DNA of 64,000 nucleotides, taken from assembly GCF_051195255.1 (NCBI RefSeq), contig NZ_JBNJLK010000001.1, positions 558,001 through 622,000 on the forward strand, read 5' to 3'. The translations under genes and the position numbers were made by a program. Under the pieces are notes generated by a model. It did no database searches, was not told the DNA's origin, and saw nothing but the letters and a program-made list of their open reading frames with translations. Source of the DNA: Falsirhodobacter sp051195255. Lineage in GTDB: Bacteria; Pseudomonadota; Alphaproteobacteria; Rhodobacterales; Rhodobacteraceae. This document shows, in pieces, positions 18,237 to 27,314 of the stretch (positions within the stretch are counted from its first letter, which is position 1; each line of letters starts with the position of its first letter).

Positions 18237-20657
18237 GGCCAAGGCCTCCATCACCGCCGCGGCCAGATCCTTCTGGCCGTGGAAGGGCACCAAACGTCCG
18301 TTGGGGGCAGCGCCCACCGCTTCGCCCTGCGCGCCCAGGTCGAAGCAGAAGACCGGCAGCCCCGTGGCCAGCGCCTCATGCGTCGTGAACGAGAATGTTT
18401 CGGGCCAGATGGACGGGATGAGCCAGCGCCCGATGCCATAGCGCTGCACCAGCGCGGGCAGATGCTCCACTCCGTAGGCGCCATGCACCTGGATGGAGGG
18501 AGGCAGGGGGAAGGCAGGATCGAAATCGCCGATCACGACCAGTTTCTGTCCCCGCCGCCCCATCTCGCCGATCACCGCTGCGCCTTTTTGCAGGCCGATA
18601 TTGCCAAGCACACCCACGGCGGTCCCGGCCGGTGCAATGGCAGGCGGGCGGTGGCGCAGGACGTGGGGCCGAACGCAGATTTTTGGCCCCGCCTCGGGCC
18701 AGACCTGGACGACGTGCCGCCGGGTGTCCTGCGAAAAGACGGTGATTTCGGTACTGACCTCGATCGCGGCTTTCCACGCCTCCTGCCACTGGGGCAAGGT
18801 CACGACGCCCCCCTCTGGCCGACGCAGGGAATGGGCCGGATCCGTGGTGCCGGCAAAGACATCGCCGCAATAGCATCCATCGGAATCCAGAAGGCAATAG
18901 GACGGCGACACGGGGAAGTAATCGTGGAACAGCAGGTCCAGCCGATCCTGCGGCCGCATTGCCAGCCGCGTCAGGATCGCAGGCAGTGTCACGGGATCCG
19001 CATCTCCCACTCCGCAGCCATAGATCACGTGCCGGGCGGGCAGCCCGTCCAGAAGCTGCCACATCACCTCGTCGCTGTCCGTGACGCCCGAGGTGACGCC
19101 GCCCGGCAGATGCACCTCCACCTGCCAGCGTTGGAAGCCGCCCACGCGCAGGACCACGGCCCCGCCGGTGGCGGCAATGTCCTGTTGCAGGCGGTCCTGA
19201 AGATAGATTTCGGCCCCGCCCCCCAAGCTGTGGGCCAGATGCACCGGGACCCTTTCGGCGCGCGCGCCAAGATAGGCGATCGCCAGCGCCAGCCGGACCG
19301 TGCGCAACGGATCAGCCTGGATGAAACGCTGGACGTCCAGATCGTAGCCGGGATAGCGCGTGGTCACGATGCTGTTGTTGGCCTGAACCAAGGCAAGTTT
19401 GGCATCGCTTCCAAAGCTTTCACCGCCCCGGTGCTCAACGAACAACGAGCCGATGCCGACATGACGAAAGCCCAGCGCACGGGCTTTCTGGCACCAGTCC
19501 ACCTCCTCGCCATAGCCCCGGCCGAAGATGGTGTCAAAGGCGGGAAGACGTTCCAGAAGCTGCGGCTGAATGGCCATGCAGAAGCCGACCCCCGTCGGGG
19601 CATCGGCCTCGGCCGCGCCGAAACGTCTGGCCATGCGGTCGATCGCATCCCCCTCGCCCGGCCGCAACATGGTCCGCTGGCAGATGAGAGGGACCGAGAA
19701 GATTTCCGCGTCGTTCGACATGGGGGTGACAGTCGCCACCGAGGCGTCGGCCAAGGGGCGCAGCAGGCGGCTGGCCCATCCTTCGGGAACGAAGGCGTCC
19801 GAATTCAGAAGCACCACCGGATCGCCCCGCCGGCGCGCGATGTCGAAGGCACGGTTCACGCTGCCGATGAACCCCAGATTGGTCTCGTTCTCGATCAACT
19901 GCACGGAGGACCGGTCCTGCGCCCAGGCGCGCAGGAATGGCCGCACACCCGGATCCGTGGAGCAATCCTCGATGACGATCAGGTGGAACGGCAGGTCAGT
20001 GTGGCACAGGACTCTTTCCAGAACCTCGGGCAGAAGATCCAGCGCGTTGAAGACCGGCAGGATGATGGTCAGCCGTTCGGCCGTGCCTTCCGCTCCCTGC
20101 GCGTTCAGTTGGCCGGGTTCCAGAAGCTGCGCTGAAGGCAGGTCGTCCAGTCCGAAACGCCGTTTGATACGGGACCGGGCGGACTGGTCGCGGTGGCGCT
20201 CCCACCGCAAGCTGTCCCTTGCGCTGGCGATCAGGCGCCAGCAGAAACCGGGAACAAGCCGGGCCTGCGCCACCCGCCTTTGGATCAGCGTGGGCGGAGG
20301 AAGGACATAGGCCAGCCGTTGATCCGCGAGATGTCGCAGCAAGAGGACGGCATGAAGATCCGGCAAGGCGGCCTCGACCACGAAGCCGATCGTGTCGGGA
20401 AGGTTGCGCTGCTGTGCCACGTCTCGCCGGCTCTGGCGCGGGGTCACGGTCGCCACAAGGCCGGTCGCCGCCAGAAGCGCCACGCTGTCCGCCGTGGTCC
20501 AGCCACACAGCGACACCCCACCGCGCGTCCAGACGACCCGTTCGACATGTCCCGCCACGGTGCCATCGAGGTTCCGCAACGGAAAGCCCGCACACGAGAT
20601 GCGCATGTGCCGCAGCGCATAGCGCGCAAAGAGGCGGCGGGCGGTCCTTGAGATCAT
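18228..20657 (-). CDS. Two-domain glycosyltransferase (GT2 plus GT4-like)
   Basis: An 809-residue protein. Residues ~35-120 carry a module resembling the repeats of the 1183-residue glycosyltransferase (GHVERVVWTRGGVSLCGW, then QSRRDVA, then GFVVEAALPD). A GT2 domain begins at ~195 (LTIILPVFNALDLLPEVLER), with IEDCSTD and LLNSDAFVPEGW. From ~480 to the end there is a GT-B/GT4-like domain with GNIGLQKGAAVIGEMGRRGQ and SIWPETFSFTTHEALATGLP, the usual E-x7-E donor-binding region. This suggests addition of two sugars by one polypeptide. It lies alone on the minus strand, convergent with the cluster. Start chosen as the first ATG; ATG at residue 18 is possible. Confidence 0.85.
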   Translation of the reverse strand: MISRTARRLFARYALRHMRISCAGFPLRNLDGTVAGHVERVVWTRGGVSLCGWTTADSVALLAATGLVATVTPRQSRRDVAQQRNLPDTIGFVVEAALPDLHAVLLLRHLADQRLAYVLPPPTLIQRRVAQARLVPGFCWRLIASARDSLRWERHRDQSARSRIKRRFGLDDLPSAQLLEPGQLNAQGAEGTAERLTIILPVFNALDLLPEVLERVLCHTDLPFHLIVIEDCSTDPGVRPFLRAWAQDRSSVQLIENETNLGFIGSVNRAFDIARRRGDPVVLLNSDAFVPEGWASRLLRPLADASVATVTPMSNDAEIFSVPLICQRTMLRPGEGDAIDRMARRFGAAEADAPTGVGFCMAIQPQLLERLPAFDTIFGRGYGEEVDWCQKARALGFRHVGIGSLFVEHRGGESFGSDAKLALVQANNSIVTTRYPGYDLDVQRFIQADPLRTVRLALAIAYLGARAERVPVHLAHSLGGGAEIYLQDRLQQDIAATGGAVVLRVGGFQRWQVEVHLPGGVTSGVTDSDEVMWQLLDGLPARHVIYGCGVGDADPVTLPAILTRLAMRPQDRLDLLFHDYFPVSPSYCLLDSDGCYCGDVFAGTTDPAHSLRRPEGGVVTLPQWQEAWKAAIEVSTEITVFSQDTRRHVVQVWPEAGPKICVRPHVLRHRPPAIAPAGTAVGVLGNIGLQKGAAVIGEMGRRGQKLVVIGDFDPAFPLPPSIQVHGAYGVEHLPALVQRYGIGRWLIPSIWPETFSFTTHEALATGLPVFCFDLGAQGEAVGAAPNGRLVPFHGQKDLAAAVMEALASG

Positions 20658-20751
20658 CGAATATCCATAGGCAATTTAGGTGCCTGACATCTATGCGACG
20701 TGTCCGGGCCTGTCCATCCGGTCAGCGACCTGTGGTTGTGCCGAACCCGCC

Positions 20752-22056
20752 TTACGTCTTTGCCCCCGGCCCCTGAAGACCGGGCGGGGCCGCCGCGCCC
20801 GCATCCGGGTCGCGGCCGTGGCTGCGGTCCAGCCATCGCATGGCGGGCGTCACCGTCAGCCCGTGCATCAGCACCGACACCAGAACCACAAGTCCGACGA
20901 TCGCCCAAAGACGGTCCCCCCCTGCCGCCGGCATGTGGTTGAGGCCGTAGGCCATGTAGTAGATGGACCCGACCCCGCGTATGCCGAAGAAGGCGATCGT
21001 CAGACGTTCGGTCCAACTGGTGTTCAGGCCCAGAAGGCCGATCAGCCCCGCCACCGGCCGTATCAGAAGCAAGATGACGAAGGCCCCCACCACATCCGTC
21101 CAGACCAGCGCGTTCAGAAGCCCCTTGGCCAGCGCCCCGCCGAACAGCAGCAGAAGCACCATCATCGCCAGCCGCTCGATCTGTTCGGTGACGTCGTGCA
21201 TCTCGCGGTGGAAATCATGGGCGCGGTGGGAGTGGCGGAAGGTCAGCGCCGTCACGAAGACCGACAGGAAGCCGTAGGAATGGATGATCTCGGTCAGGCC
21301 ATAGGACACGAAGGTGGCCGCCAGCGCGATCAGACCGTCCCCCGTCTGCACCAGCTTCGTTTCCGCCGGGATCTTGAAGGTGACCCAGCCAAAGGCGCGG
21401 CCGATCAGATAGCCGCCCAGAACGCCCGCCCCGATTTCCCACAGGACGTTGTACCCCAGCCATTTCAGGGCCCACGGCTCTCCGCTCGACGCGGCAAGCG
21501 TCAGGGCGATGGCCAGATGGACGAAGGGGAATGCCGCGCCGTCATTCATGCCCGCTTCGGAGGTCAGGCCGAAACGAACCTCGTCCTCCTCTCCGGTACG
21601 GGGGGGACCGACCTGCACGTCCGAGGCGAGAACCGGATCCGTGGGCGCCAGCGCCGCACCCAGCAGCAACGCCACAGCCCAGGGCAGGCCCATCCATCCC
21701 GCCGCAAGGGCCGTGATGGCCAGAATGCTGAGGGGAAGCGTGATGAGGATCAGCCGCCACGACACCTGCCAGCGGCGCATGCCGAAGATCCGGTCGATCT
21801 TCAGCCCGGCCCCCATCAACGCGATGATAACGACGAATTCGGTGAACCGCTCCGTCACCTCGGGATAGATCAGGGGTGAGGGCACAAGCGTCACCTGCGG
21901 CAACGAGAAGAGGGCCGCCCCCAGCGATATACAGACGATGGGCAGCGACAAGGGAAGCCTTTTCAGCGCCAGCGGCAGCCAGGCCACCAGAGCGATCAGA
22001 AAGCCCGCCCCGGTCAGGAACAGTATGTAGGGGTCCGGTTCAAGAAACGCTGCCAT
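20752..22056 (-). CDS. Cation/proton antiporter, CPA1 (NhaP-like)
   Basis: A 434-residue inner-membrane protein with about 12 hydrophobic helices. It has LAPTDPVLASDVQVG near residue 120 and SEAGMNDGAAFPFVH near residue 150, the paired TDP and ND motifs of the CPA1 family that exchange Na+ or K+ for protons. The start at MAAFLEPDP is preferred because the frame upstream of it is non-hydrophobic and runs into the promoter region of the divergent regulator. The C-terminus is a short soluble tail rich in Gly, Pro and Ala. It is transcribed toward the glycosyltransferase gene with a 94-base gap. Ion specificity cannot be read from the sequence. Confidence 0.88.
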   Translation of the reverse strand: MAAFLEPDPYILFLTGAGFLIALVAWLPLALKRLPLSLPIVCISLGAALFSLPQVTLVPSPLIYPEVTERFTEFVVIIALMGAGLKIDRIFGMRRWQVSWRLILITLPLSILAITALAAGWMGLPWAVALLLGAALAPTDPVLASDVQVGPPRTGEEDEVRFGLTSEAGMNDGAAFPFVHLAIALTLAASSGEPWALKWLGYNVLWEIGAGVLGGYLIGRAFGWVTFKIPAETKLVQTGDGLIALAATFVSYGLTEIIHSYGFLSVFVTALTFRHSHRAHDFHREMHDVTEQIERLAMMVLLLLFGGALAKGLLNALVWTDVVGAFVILLLIRPVAGLIGLLGLNTSWTERLTIAFFGIRGVGSIYYMAYGLNHMPAAGGDRLWAIVGLVVLVSVLMHGLTVTPAMRWLDRSHGRDPDAGAAAPPGLQGPGAKT

Positions 22057-22265
22057 GCAACATAACCCCGTAAAGGCATTTTTGCTCCCGCACCCGACCA
22101 GATCATTTGCCGCCCGCGCCACAACGCTGGTGTCCACCTTGTCGAATGCAGGCTTTACGAACCACCCTGGGTTGCGCCGGTGGGAGGCCCTTGCGCAGGA
22201 GGACGTGGCGGTTTCCACTGCAGCCTTGACCGGGCTTGAAGACCTCTCATCCGAGAGAGCGTAAG

Positions 22266-23438
22266 ATGACGGAAACGGCCGGCGTGACGACGCACAACTT
22301 TCCCGCGATCGGACAGATCGTGCACCGCCTTCGGACTCAGGCTGGCCTGACACTGAACGATCTGGCGCGGCAGGCCGGGATTTCCCTGTCCGCCGTGTCG
22401 AAGATCGAGAATGGCCAGACCTCTCCGACCTATGACACGATCCAGCGGCTGGCGATCAGCCTGGGCGTCGACGTGACGGAACTGTTCGGCAGCAAGCCCA
22501 AGCCCGCGGCGACCGGCCGGCTGGTGGTGACGCGGCAGGGCGAGGGGCTGGATCAGGCCCCCCACTACGATTACCAGATGCTGCCCGCCGGCCTTGCCGC
22601 GAAGGAGTTCACGCCCCTTCTGACCCGCATCCGCGCGCGCAGCCTTCATGAATTCGCCGACCCTCAGGGCCATATGGGGGAGGAGTTCATCCATGTCCTG
22701 AAAGGCACCGTCATCCTGCACAGCCAGCATTACGCCCTCCTTCGGCTGGAGGCGGGCGACAGCGTCTACTTCGATTCCTCCATGGGGCACGCGTTGACGA
22801 CGGGCGGAGGCGACGAGGCGCGGATCCTGTGGATCGCGATGCGCGTGACCGGGGTGCTGGCCGAACTGGATCGGGCACGGCGCCGGCAAGACCACGTTTC
22901 AGGCGGCGTCGCCCAGGATGTGCCTCCGGATCAGGAGGGCCAGCGCGTCGGCATCCCGGCCGCGCAGAGCCCCCACCATGTCCAGATGCTCCGCGGCGGA
23001 GCGGTGGAGTTGCGGCATGCCGCCCCATTGCGACACAGGCGCCGGAGAGGTGCGGGCGCGCAACTCCTCCACCATCGACAGCAGCAGCGGGTTGCCGGCC
23101 GCCGTCAGCAGACGGGCGTGGAAGGCCAGGTTCGCGGCATAAAGGTCGGACATCCCGCCCTGCCCGACCCGGTCCCGGAACTCCACGGCAAGGCGTTCCA
23201 GTGCCTGAACGTCGTCCGCCGTGGCGTTCCGGACGATGGCCGGCGTGAACCCGGCCTCCAGCACCGCGCGCAGTTCCAGCGCGGCCTGCGCATCGTCATC
23301 GTCGGCCGGGTGCACGGAATACCCCCGGTGCAGGTCGTGGCGGATCATCCGTCGATGGGCCAGCGCTTCCAGCGCCTTGCGGACCGTGGGGCGCCCCACA
23401 CCATAGCGCGTTTGCAGGTCCACCTGCTTCAGCCATGA
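22266..23438 (+). CDS. XRE-family regulator with cupin domain; C-terminus runs antisense into the GntR gene
   Basis: Residues ~13-68 are an XRE helix-turn-helix (RLRTQAGLTLNDLARQAGIS, then SAVSKIENGQTSP). Residues ~110-195 form a cupin (EEFIHVLKGTVILHSQHYAL, then GDSVYFDSSMGHAL). Such regulators of ~190-200 residues usually sense a small metabolite through the cupin. Here the conserved part ends near 22850 but no stop follows, so the frame continues ~180 more residues through the complement of the GntR gene, ending at 23438. None of the three forward frames has an early stop there. The extension is Arg/His/Gln-rich and looks like non-coding antisense. The start at 22266 (MTETAG) is preferred to 22236. 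Domain confidence is high, the true end low. Confidence 0.72.
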   Translation: MTETAGVTTHNFPAIGQIVHRLRTQAGLTLNDLARQAGISLSAVSKIENGQTSPTYDTIQRLAISLGVDVTELFGSKPKPAATGRLVVTRQGEGLDQAPHYDYQMLPAGLAAKEFTPLLTRIRARSLHEFADPQGHMGEEFIHVLKGTVILHSQHYALLRLEAGDSVYFDSSMGHALTTGGGDEARILWIAMRVTGVLAELDRARRRQDHVSGGVAQDVPPDQEGQRVGIPAAQSPHHVQMLRGGAVELRHAAPLRHRRRRGAGAQLLHHRQQQRVAGRRQQTGVEGQVRGIKVGHPALPDPVPELHGKAFQCLNVVRRGVPDDGRREPGLQHRAQFQRGLRIVIVGRVHGIPPVQVVADHPSMGQRFQRLADRGAPHTIARLQVHLLQP

Positions 23439-23507
23439 CCCCGGCGCCAGCGCCCCGCTGCGCAGATCGGCGATCATACGGTCAAGAAGGCACTGCACGG
23501 CGATCAT
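22899..23507 (-). CDS. GntR-family (FadR/FCD) transcriptional regulator
   Basis: A 202-residue repressor-type protein. Residues ~5-65 form a winged helix-turn-helix with YGVGRPTVRKALEALAHRRM. The rest is an all-helical FCD ligand domain with metal-binding-type residues (ELRAVLEAGF, NLAFHARLLTAAGN, HRSAAEHLDMVGAL). FCD regulators commonly control neighbouring catabolic or uptake genes in response to a carboxylate. It is divergent from the M20 amidohydrolase/ABC transporter operon (193-base gap), its most likely target, and its 3' half faces the open extension of the XRE-cupin gene. Confidence 0.87.
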   Translation of the reverse strand: MIAVQCLLDRMIADLRSGALAPGSWLKQVDLQTRYGVGRPTVRKALEALAHRRMIRHDLHRGYSVHPADDDDAQAALELRAVLEAGFTPAIVRNATADDVQALERLAVEFRDRVGQGGMSDLYAANLAFHARLLTAAGNPLLLSMVEELRARTSPAPVSQWGGMPQLHRSAAEHLDMVGALRGRDADALALLIRRHILGDAA

Positions 23508-23655
23508 CTGAAACTCCTGTCACCCGATGATACGGGCATTTTCCCGCCCTTACCAAGGGAGGAGGTTCGCCCCCTGCCCGCTGCGGCATCGGTTTGATGT
23601 ATTTTTAGGCAGTTCGCACGGCCAAGCGCCTTGCATAAGCAATATCGGTTCCAGA

Positions 23656-23667
23656 ATTGGCACCAAT
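23656..23667 (+). promoter_or_regulatory. Candidate operator, inverted repeat ATTGG-CA-CCAAT
   Basis: A 12-base inverted repeat lies 35 bases upstream of the M20 hydrolase ATG, in the intergenic space shared with the divergent GntR gene. FCD-type GntR regulators bind short palindromes of the TGG/CCA kind, so this is a plausible operator. The assignment is by position and symmetry only. Confidence 0.35.
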
Positions 23668-23701
23668 ATGACATGAGCGTGCGGACGATGGGAGACAGAC
23701 G

Positions 23702-25123
23702 ATGACGAACACCGACGCAACCTGGCCCCTGGTGGAAGCGGCAAGCCCCGCCCTATGCGCGATGGCCGACCGGATCTGGGACCGCCCGGAACTGAATTTC
23801 GCCGAAACGGCCGCGGCGCAGGAGCATGAGGCCATGCTGCGCGCCGAAGGGTTCCGCGTGGACACCGGTGTCGCCGGGATGCCCACGGCCCTGATGGCCG
23901 AAGCCGGCGCAGGTGGTCCTGTCATCGCCATCCTTGGCGAATACGACGCGCTGCCCGGCCTCAGCCAGGCGGCGGGCACGGCAGAGCGGCGCCCGCTGGT
24001 GACCGGCGGGGCCGGGCATGGCTGCGGGCACAACCTTCTGGGCGCAGGCTCGCTTCTGGCGGCGATCGCGGCGAAGAACTGGCTGGCGGCCAGCGGCCTG
24101 TCCGGTCGCGTGCGCTATTACGGCTGCCCCGCCGAAGAAGGCGGCAGCGCCAAGGGCTTCATGGTCCGCGCCGGATTGTTCGGGGATGTGGACGTGGCGA
24201 TCTGCTGGCACCCCGCGCCGCTGGTGGCCGTGAACCCGCCGATGTCGCTGGCCTGCCAGGAGGTGGTGTTCCGCTTCACCGGCCGCGCCTCGCACGCGGC
24301 GGCCGCGCCGGAACTGGGCCGTTCGGCCTTGGACGCGGTGGAGCTGATGAATGTCGGCGTGAACTACATGCGCGAACACATGCCGTCCTCGGCCCGGATC
24401 CATTACGCGGTGACGAACACCGGCGGCCACGCGCCGAACGTGGTTCAGGCCGAAGCGGCGGTGCGCTATCTGGTGCGCGCGCAGCAACTGGACGAGATGC
24501 TGGAACTGGTGGACCGCGTCCGCGACATCGCCCGCGGTGCGGCGCTGATGACCCAGACGCGGGTGGAGCATGAGGTCGTCAGCGGCGACGCCAACCTTCT
24601 GGGCAACGAGGCGCTGGAAGCTGCGATGCAGGCGGAGCTTGAACGCCTCGGCCCGCCCGTCTTCGACGACGCCGACCGCGCCTTCGCCGAGGAGATCCGC
24701 GCCACCCTTTCGCCTGCCGACATCCGCGCCGCCTTCAAGCGGTTTGGGATGCCCCCCGTGATGGACCTGCCCTTGTGCGACCGGATCGTGCCGCGCGGCA
24801 TGGGTGCGGGCGATGGCGTGGGCTCCACCGATGTGGGCACGGTCAGCTGGGTCGTCCCCACCGTGCAGATGCGCGGCGCCACCTATGCCATCGGCACGCC
24901 GGGCCACAGCTGGCAGCTTGTGGCGCAGGGCAAGTCGGGCATCGCCCACAAGGGCACCGAACATGCCGCCAAGGCGATGGCCGCGCTGATGAAGCGGCTG
25001 CTGACCGATCCCGCGCTGGTGGCGGCGGCCAAGGCCGACTTCGCGGCCGAACGGGACGGCCGGCCTTTCGTGAACCCGATCCCCGACGACGTGATGCCCG
25101 ACCTGCCGGTCGCCGCCGAATGA
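23702..25123 (+). CDS. M20-family amidohydrolase, AbgB-like
   Basis: A 473-residue zinc-dependent hydrolase of the M20 peptidase/aminoacylase group. Metal-binding motifs are GAGHGCGHNLLGAGSL near residue 105 and PAEEGGSAKGF near 145, and FTGRASHAAAAPELGRSALD near 195 marks the dimerisation domain. The length and the HAPNVVQAEAAVRYLVRA segment fit the AbgB subgroup (aminobenzoyl-glutamate utilisation B), which cleaves N-acyl amino acids or similar amides. No signal peptide, so cytoplasmic. It is the first gene of an operon with a polar-amino-acid ABC transporter (stop overlaps the next start), implying that the imported compound is the substrate. Which amide is unknown. Confidence 0.87.
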   Translation: MTNTDATWPLVEAASPALCAMADRIWDRPELNFAETAAAQEHEAMLRAEGFRVDTGVAGMPTALMAEAGAGGPVIAILGEYDALPGLSQAAGTAERRPLVTGGAGHGCGHNLLGAGSLLAAIAAKNWLAASGLSGRVRYYGCPAEEGGSAKGFMVRAGLFGDVDVAICWHPAPLVAVNPPMSLACQEVVFRFTGRASHAAAAPELGRSALDAVELMNVGVNYMREHMPSSARIHYAVTNTGGHAPNVVQAEAAVRYLVRAQQLDEMLELVDRVRDIARGAALMTQTRVEHEVVSGDANLLGNEALEAAMQAELERLGPPVFDDADRAFAEEIRATLSPADIRAAFKRFGMPPVMDLPLCDRIVPRGMGAGDGVGSTDVGTVSWVVPTVQMRGATYAIGTPGHSWQLVAQGKSGIAHKGTEHAAKAMAALMKRLLTDPALVAAAKADFAAERDGRPFVNPIPDDVMPDLPVAAE

Positions 25124-25830
25124 TGGAGGCGCTGTCCCTTCTGGGCTTTGGCGCGCAGGGCTGGGGCCCCGCGCTGCTGCGCGGCGCCGCCATGACGGTG
25201 GGGCTGGCGCTGTGCGGCTTTGCCATCGGTGCCATGCTGGGCGCCGTGGCGGCCTGGGCCAAGATCGCGGGCGGCAAGACGGCGCGCGCCATCGCGGCCA
25301 CCTACACCACCGTCCTGCGGGGCATTCCCGACCTGCTGGTGATCTACCTGTTCTATTTCGGGGGCAGCATCGCCCTGACGAAGGTCGCATCCTGGCTGGG
25401 CCATGAAGGTTTCGTGGACCTTCCGGGCTTTATCGCCGGGGCTATGGCCATCGGCATCGTGTCGGGGGCGCAGCACACGGAAGTCTATCGCGGCGCCTAC
25501 CGCGCCGTCGCACGGAGGGAAGTCGAGGCCGCGATGGCCGTGGGCATGTCCCGCGCCACCCTGTTCCGCCGCATCCTTCTGCCGCTGACCGCGCGCCACG
25601 CCCTGCCGGGGTTGGGCAACGTGTGGCAGCTGACGCTGAAGGAATCGGCCCTCGTCTCCGTCACCGGGGTGGTGGAGCTGCTGCGCACCGCCCAGCTCGG
25701 CTCCGGCTCCACCCGCGAGCCGTTCACCTTCTTCTTCGCGGCGGCGGTCCTGTATCTGGTGATCACCTCCGTTTCGGGCGTCATCTTCGGGCGGGCGGAA
25801 GCCTTCACCCGCCGCGGCATGGGGAGGTGA
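25120..25830 (+). CDS. Polar-amino-acid ABC transporter permease (HisQ type)
   Basis: A 236-residue inner-membrane permease with about five hydrophobic helices. The segment EVEAAMAVGMSRATLFRRILLP at ~140 is the EAA loop that docks on the ATPase. TTVLRGIPDLLVIYLFYFGG is the typical family signature near residue 65. The start ATG overlaps the M20 stop (ATGATG); a second ATG follows immediately, so the first residue is uncertain by one. It pairs with the following permease to form the heterodimeric channel of a PAAT-family importer. Confidence 0.9.
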   Translation: MMEALSLLGFGAQGWGPALLRGAAMTVGLALCGFAIGAMLGAVAAWAKIAGGKTARAIAATYTTVLRGIPDLLVIYLFYFGGSIALTKVASWLGHEGFVDLPGFIAGAMAIGIVSGAQHTEVYRGAYRAVARREVEAAMAVGMSRATLFRRILLPLTARHALPGLGNVWQLTLKESALVSVTGVVELLRTAQLGSGSTREPFTFFFAAAVLYLVITSVSGVIFGRAEAFTRRGMGR

Positions 25831-25832
25831 CG

Positions 25833-26543
25833 ATGGACCTGTCATTCATGTGGACCGCCTTCCTGACCCTGATCCACGGCGTTCCCATGACGCTGCTGCT
25901 GGCGGGGGTGTCGGTGGCGATCGGTTTCGTGATCGCGGTGCTGGTCGCCTCGGCCCGCGTCTGGGGTCCGGCCTGGATCGCCTGGCCCGCGCGGGCCTAT
26001 GTCTTCGCGCTGCGCGGCACGCCGCTTCTGGTGCAGATCTTCCTGATCTATTACGGCCTCGGCCAGTTCCCCGAGGTGCGGGCGTCGGCCCTTTGGCCCA
26101 TCCTGCGCGAACCCTTCTGGTGCGCGATCCTGGCCCTGTCGCTGAACACCGGCGCCTACGGGTCGGAGATCCTGCGCGGCGGCCTTCTGTCCGTGCCCCC
26201 CGGCCAGATCGAGGCGGCGCGCGCCTGCGGCATGTCCCCCTGGCTGACCTTCCGCCGCGTCATCGGGCCCCAAGCGATCCGGCAGGCCTTGCCCGGTTAC
26301 GGCAACGAGCTGATCCTGATGACGAAGTCCACCGCCCTCGCTTCCATCATCACCTTGATGGAGATCACGGGCATGGCGGCGAAGCTGATCTCCGACACCT
26401 ATCGCGTGGTGGAGGTGTTCGTGGTGGCCGGCGCCATCTACCTTGCGCTGAACTTCGTGCTGACGCTGCTGGTGGCCGCCCTCGACCGTTCCCTAACGCG
26501 GCACCTGCGCCCGCTGACCCAACCCGTGGGAGACATCGCATGA
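25833..26543 (+). CDS. Polar-amino-acid ABC transporter permease (HisM type)
   Basis: A 236-residue inner-membrane permease, the partner of the previous gene, starting two bases after its stop with a GGGGAGG ribosome site inside the upstream coding end. It has the same five-helix layout, ALRGTPLLVQIFLIYYGLGQ near residue 70 and an EAA loop (QIEAARACGMSPWLTFRRVI) near residue 130. Its stop overlaps the start of the ATPase gene by 4 bases. Confidence 0.9.
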   Translation: MDLSFMWTAFLTLIHGVPMTLLLAGVSVAIGFVIAVLVASARVWGPAWIAWPARAYVFALRGTPLLVQIFLIYYGLGQFPEVRASALWPILREPFWCAILALSLNTGAYGSEILRGGLLSVPPGQIEAARACGMSPWLTFRRVIGPQAIRQALPGYGNELILMTKSTALASIITLMEITGMAAKLISDTYRVVEVFVVAGAIYLALNFVLTLLVAALDRSLTRHLRPLTQPVGDIA

Positions 26544-27295
26544 CCCCCGCCATCCGCCTGCACGCGCTGCGCAAGTCCTTCGGCTCGAATGAGGTGCTGA
26601 AGGGCATCGACCTGTCCGCCGCGAAGGGAGAGGTCGTGTCGATCCTCGGATCCTCCGGGTCGGGAAAGTCGACGATGCTGCGCTGCATCAACATGCTGGA
26701 AACGCCCACCTCGGGCGAGGTGCATGTGGGCGAGGAGCAGATCGCCCTTGTCACCGACCGCCGCGGCACCCGCCCCGCCGACCGCCGGCAGGTGGAGCGT
26801 GTGCGCCAGCGTCTTGGCATGGTGTTCCAAAGCTTCAACCTGTGGTCGCACCGTACGATCCTGCAAAACGTGATGGAAGCCCCCGTCCACGTGCAGGGCC
26901 GCCCCAAGGCCGAGGTTCGGGACGAGGCGATGAGCTATCTGGCCAAGGTCGGCATCGCCGAAAAGGCCGACGCCTACCCTGCGCAACTGTCCGGCGGGCA
27001 GCAGCAGCGCGCGGCCATCGCCCGCGCCCTGGCCCAGCGCCCCGAGGTCCTGCTGTTCGACGAGCCCACCAGCGCCCTCGACCCCGAGCTTGTGGGCGAG
27101 GTGCTGCGCGTGATGCGCGCCCTGGCCGACGAAGGGCGCACCATGCTGATCGTCACGCACGAGATGGGCTTTGCCCGCGACGTGTCGAACCGCGTGGTGT
27201 TCCTGCACCAGGGCGTCATCGACTGCGAAGGCACGCCCCAGACCTTGTTCAACGGCGGCGGTTCCGACCGCTTCGCCCGCTTCATTTCCGCCTGA
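26540..27295 (+). CDS. Polar-amino-acid ABC transporter ATP-binding protein (HisP type)
   Basis: A 251-residue ATPase. Walker A is GSSGSGKSTMLR near residue 40, the Q-loop is in GMVFQSFNLW, the signature is LSGGQQQRAAIARAL near 150, and Walker B is LLFDEPTSALDPE, followed by the switch histidine in IVTHEMGF. The sequence is closest to HisP/GlnQ-type importer ATPases. It completes the inner-membrane complex with the two permeases, and the substrate-binding protein follows 20 bases later. Confidence 0.93.
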   Translation: MTPAIRLHALRKSFGSNEVLKGIDLSAAKGEVVSILGSSGSGKSTMLRCINMLETPTSGEVHVGEEQIALVTDRRGTRPADRRQVERVRQRLGMVFQSFNLWSHRTILQNVMEAPVHVQGRPKAEVRDEAMSYLAKVGIAEKADAYPAQLSGGQQQRAAIARALAQRPEVLLFDEPTSALDPELVGEVLRVMRALADEGRTMLIVTHEMGFARDVSNRVVFLHQGVIDCEGTPQTLFNGGGSDRFARFISA

Positions 27296-27314
27296 GACCC
27301 ACAGGGAGACATCC

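Noticed and set aside
20752..22353. Longer antiporter starting at 22353
   Set aside because: The extra N-terminal 99 residues are polar, enter the promoter of the divergent regulator and lack family similarity.
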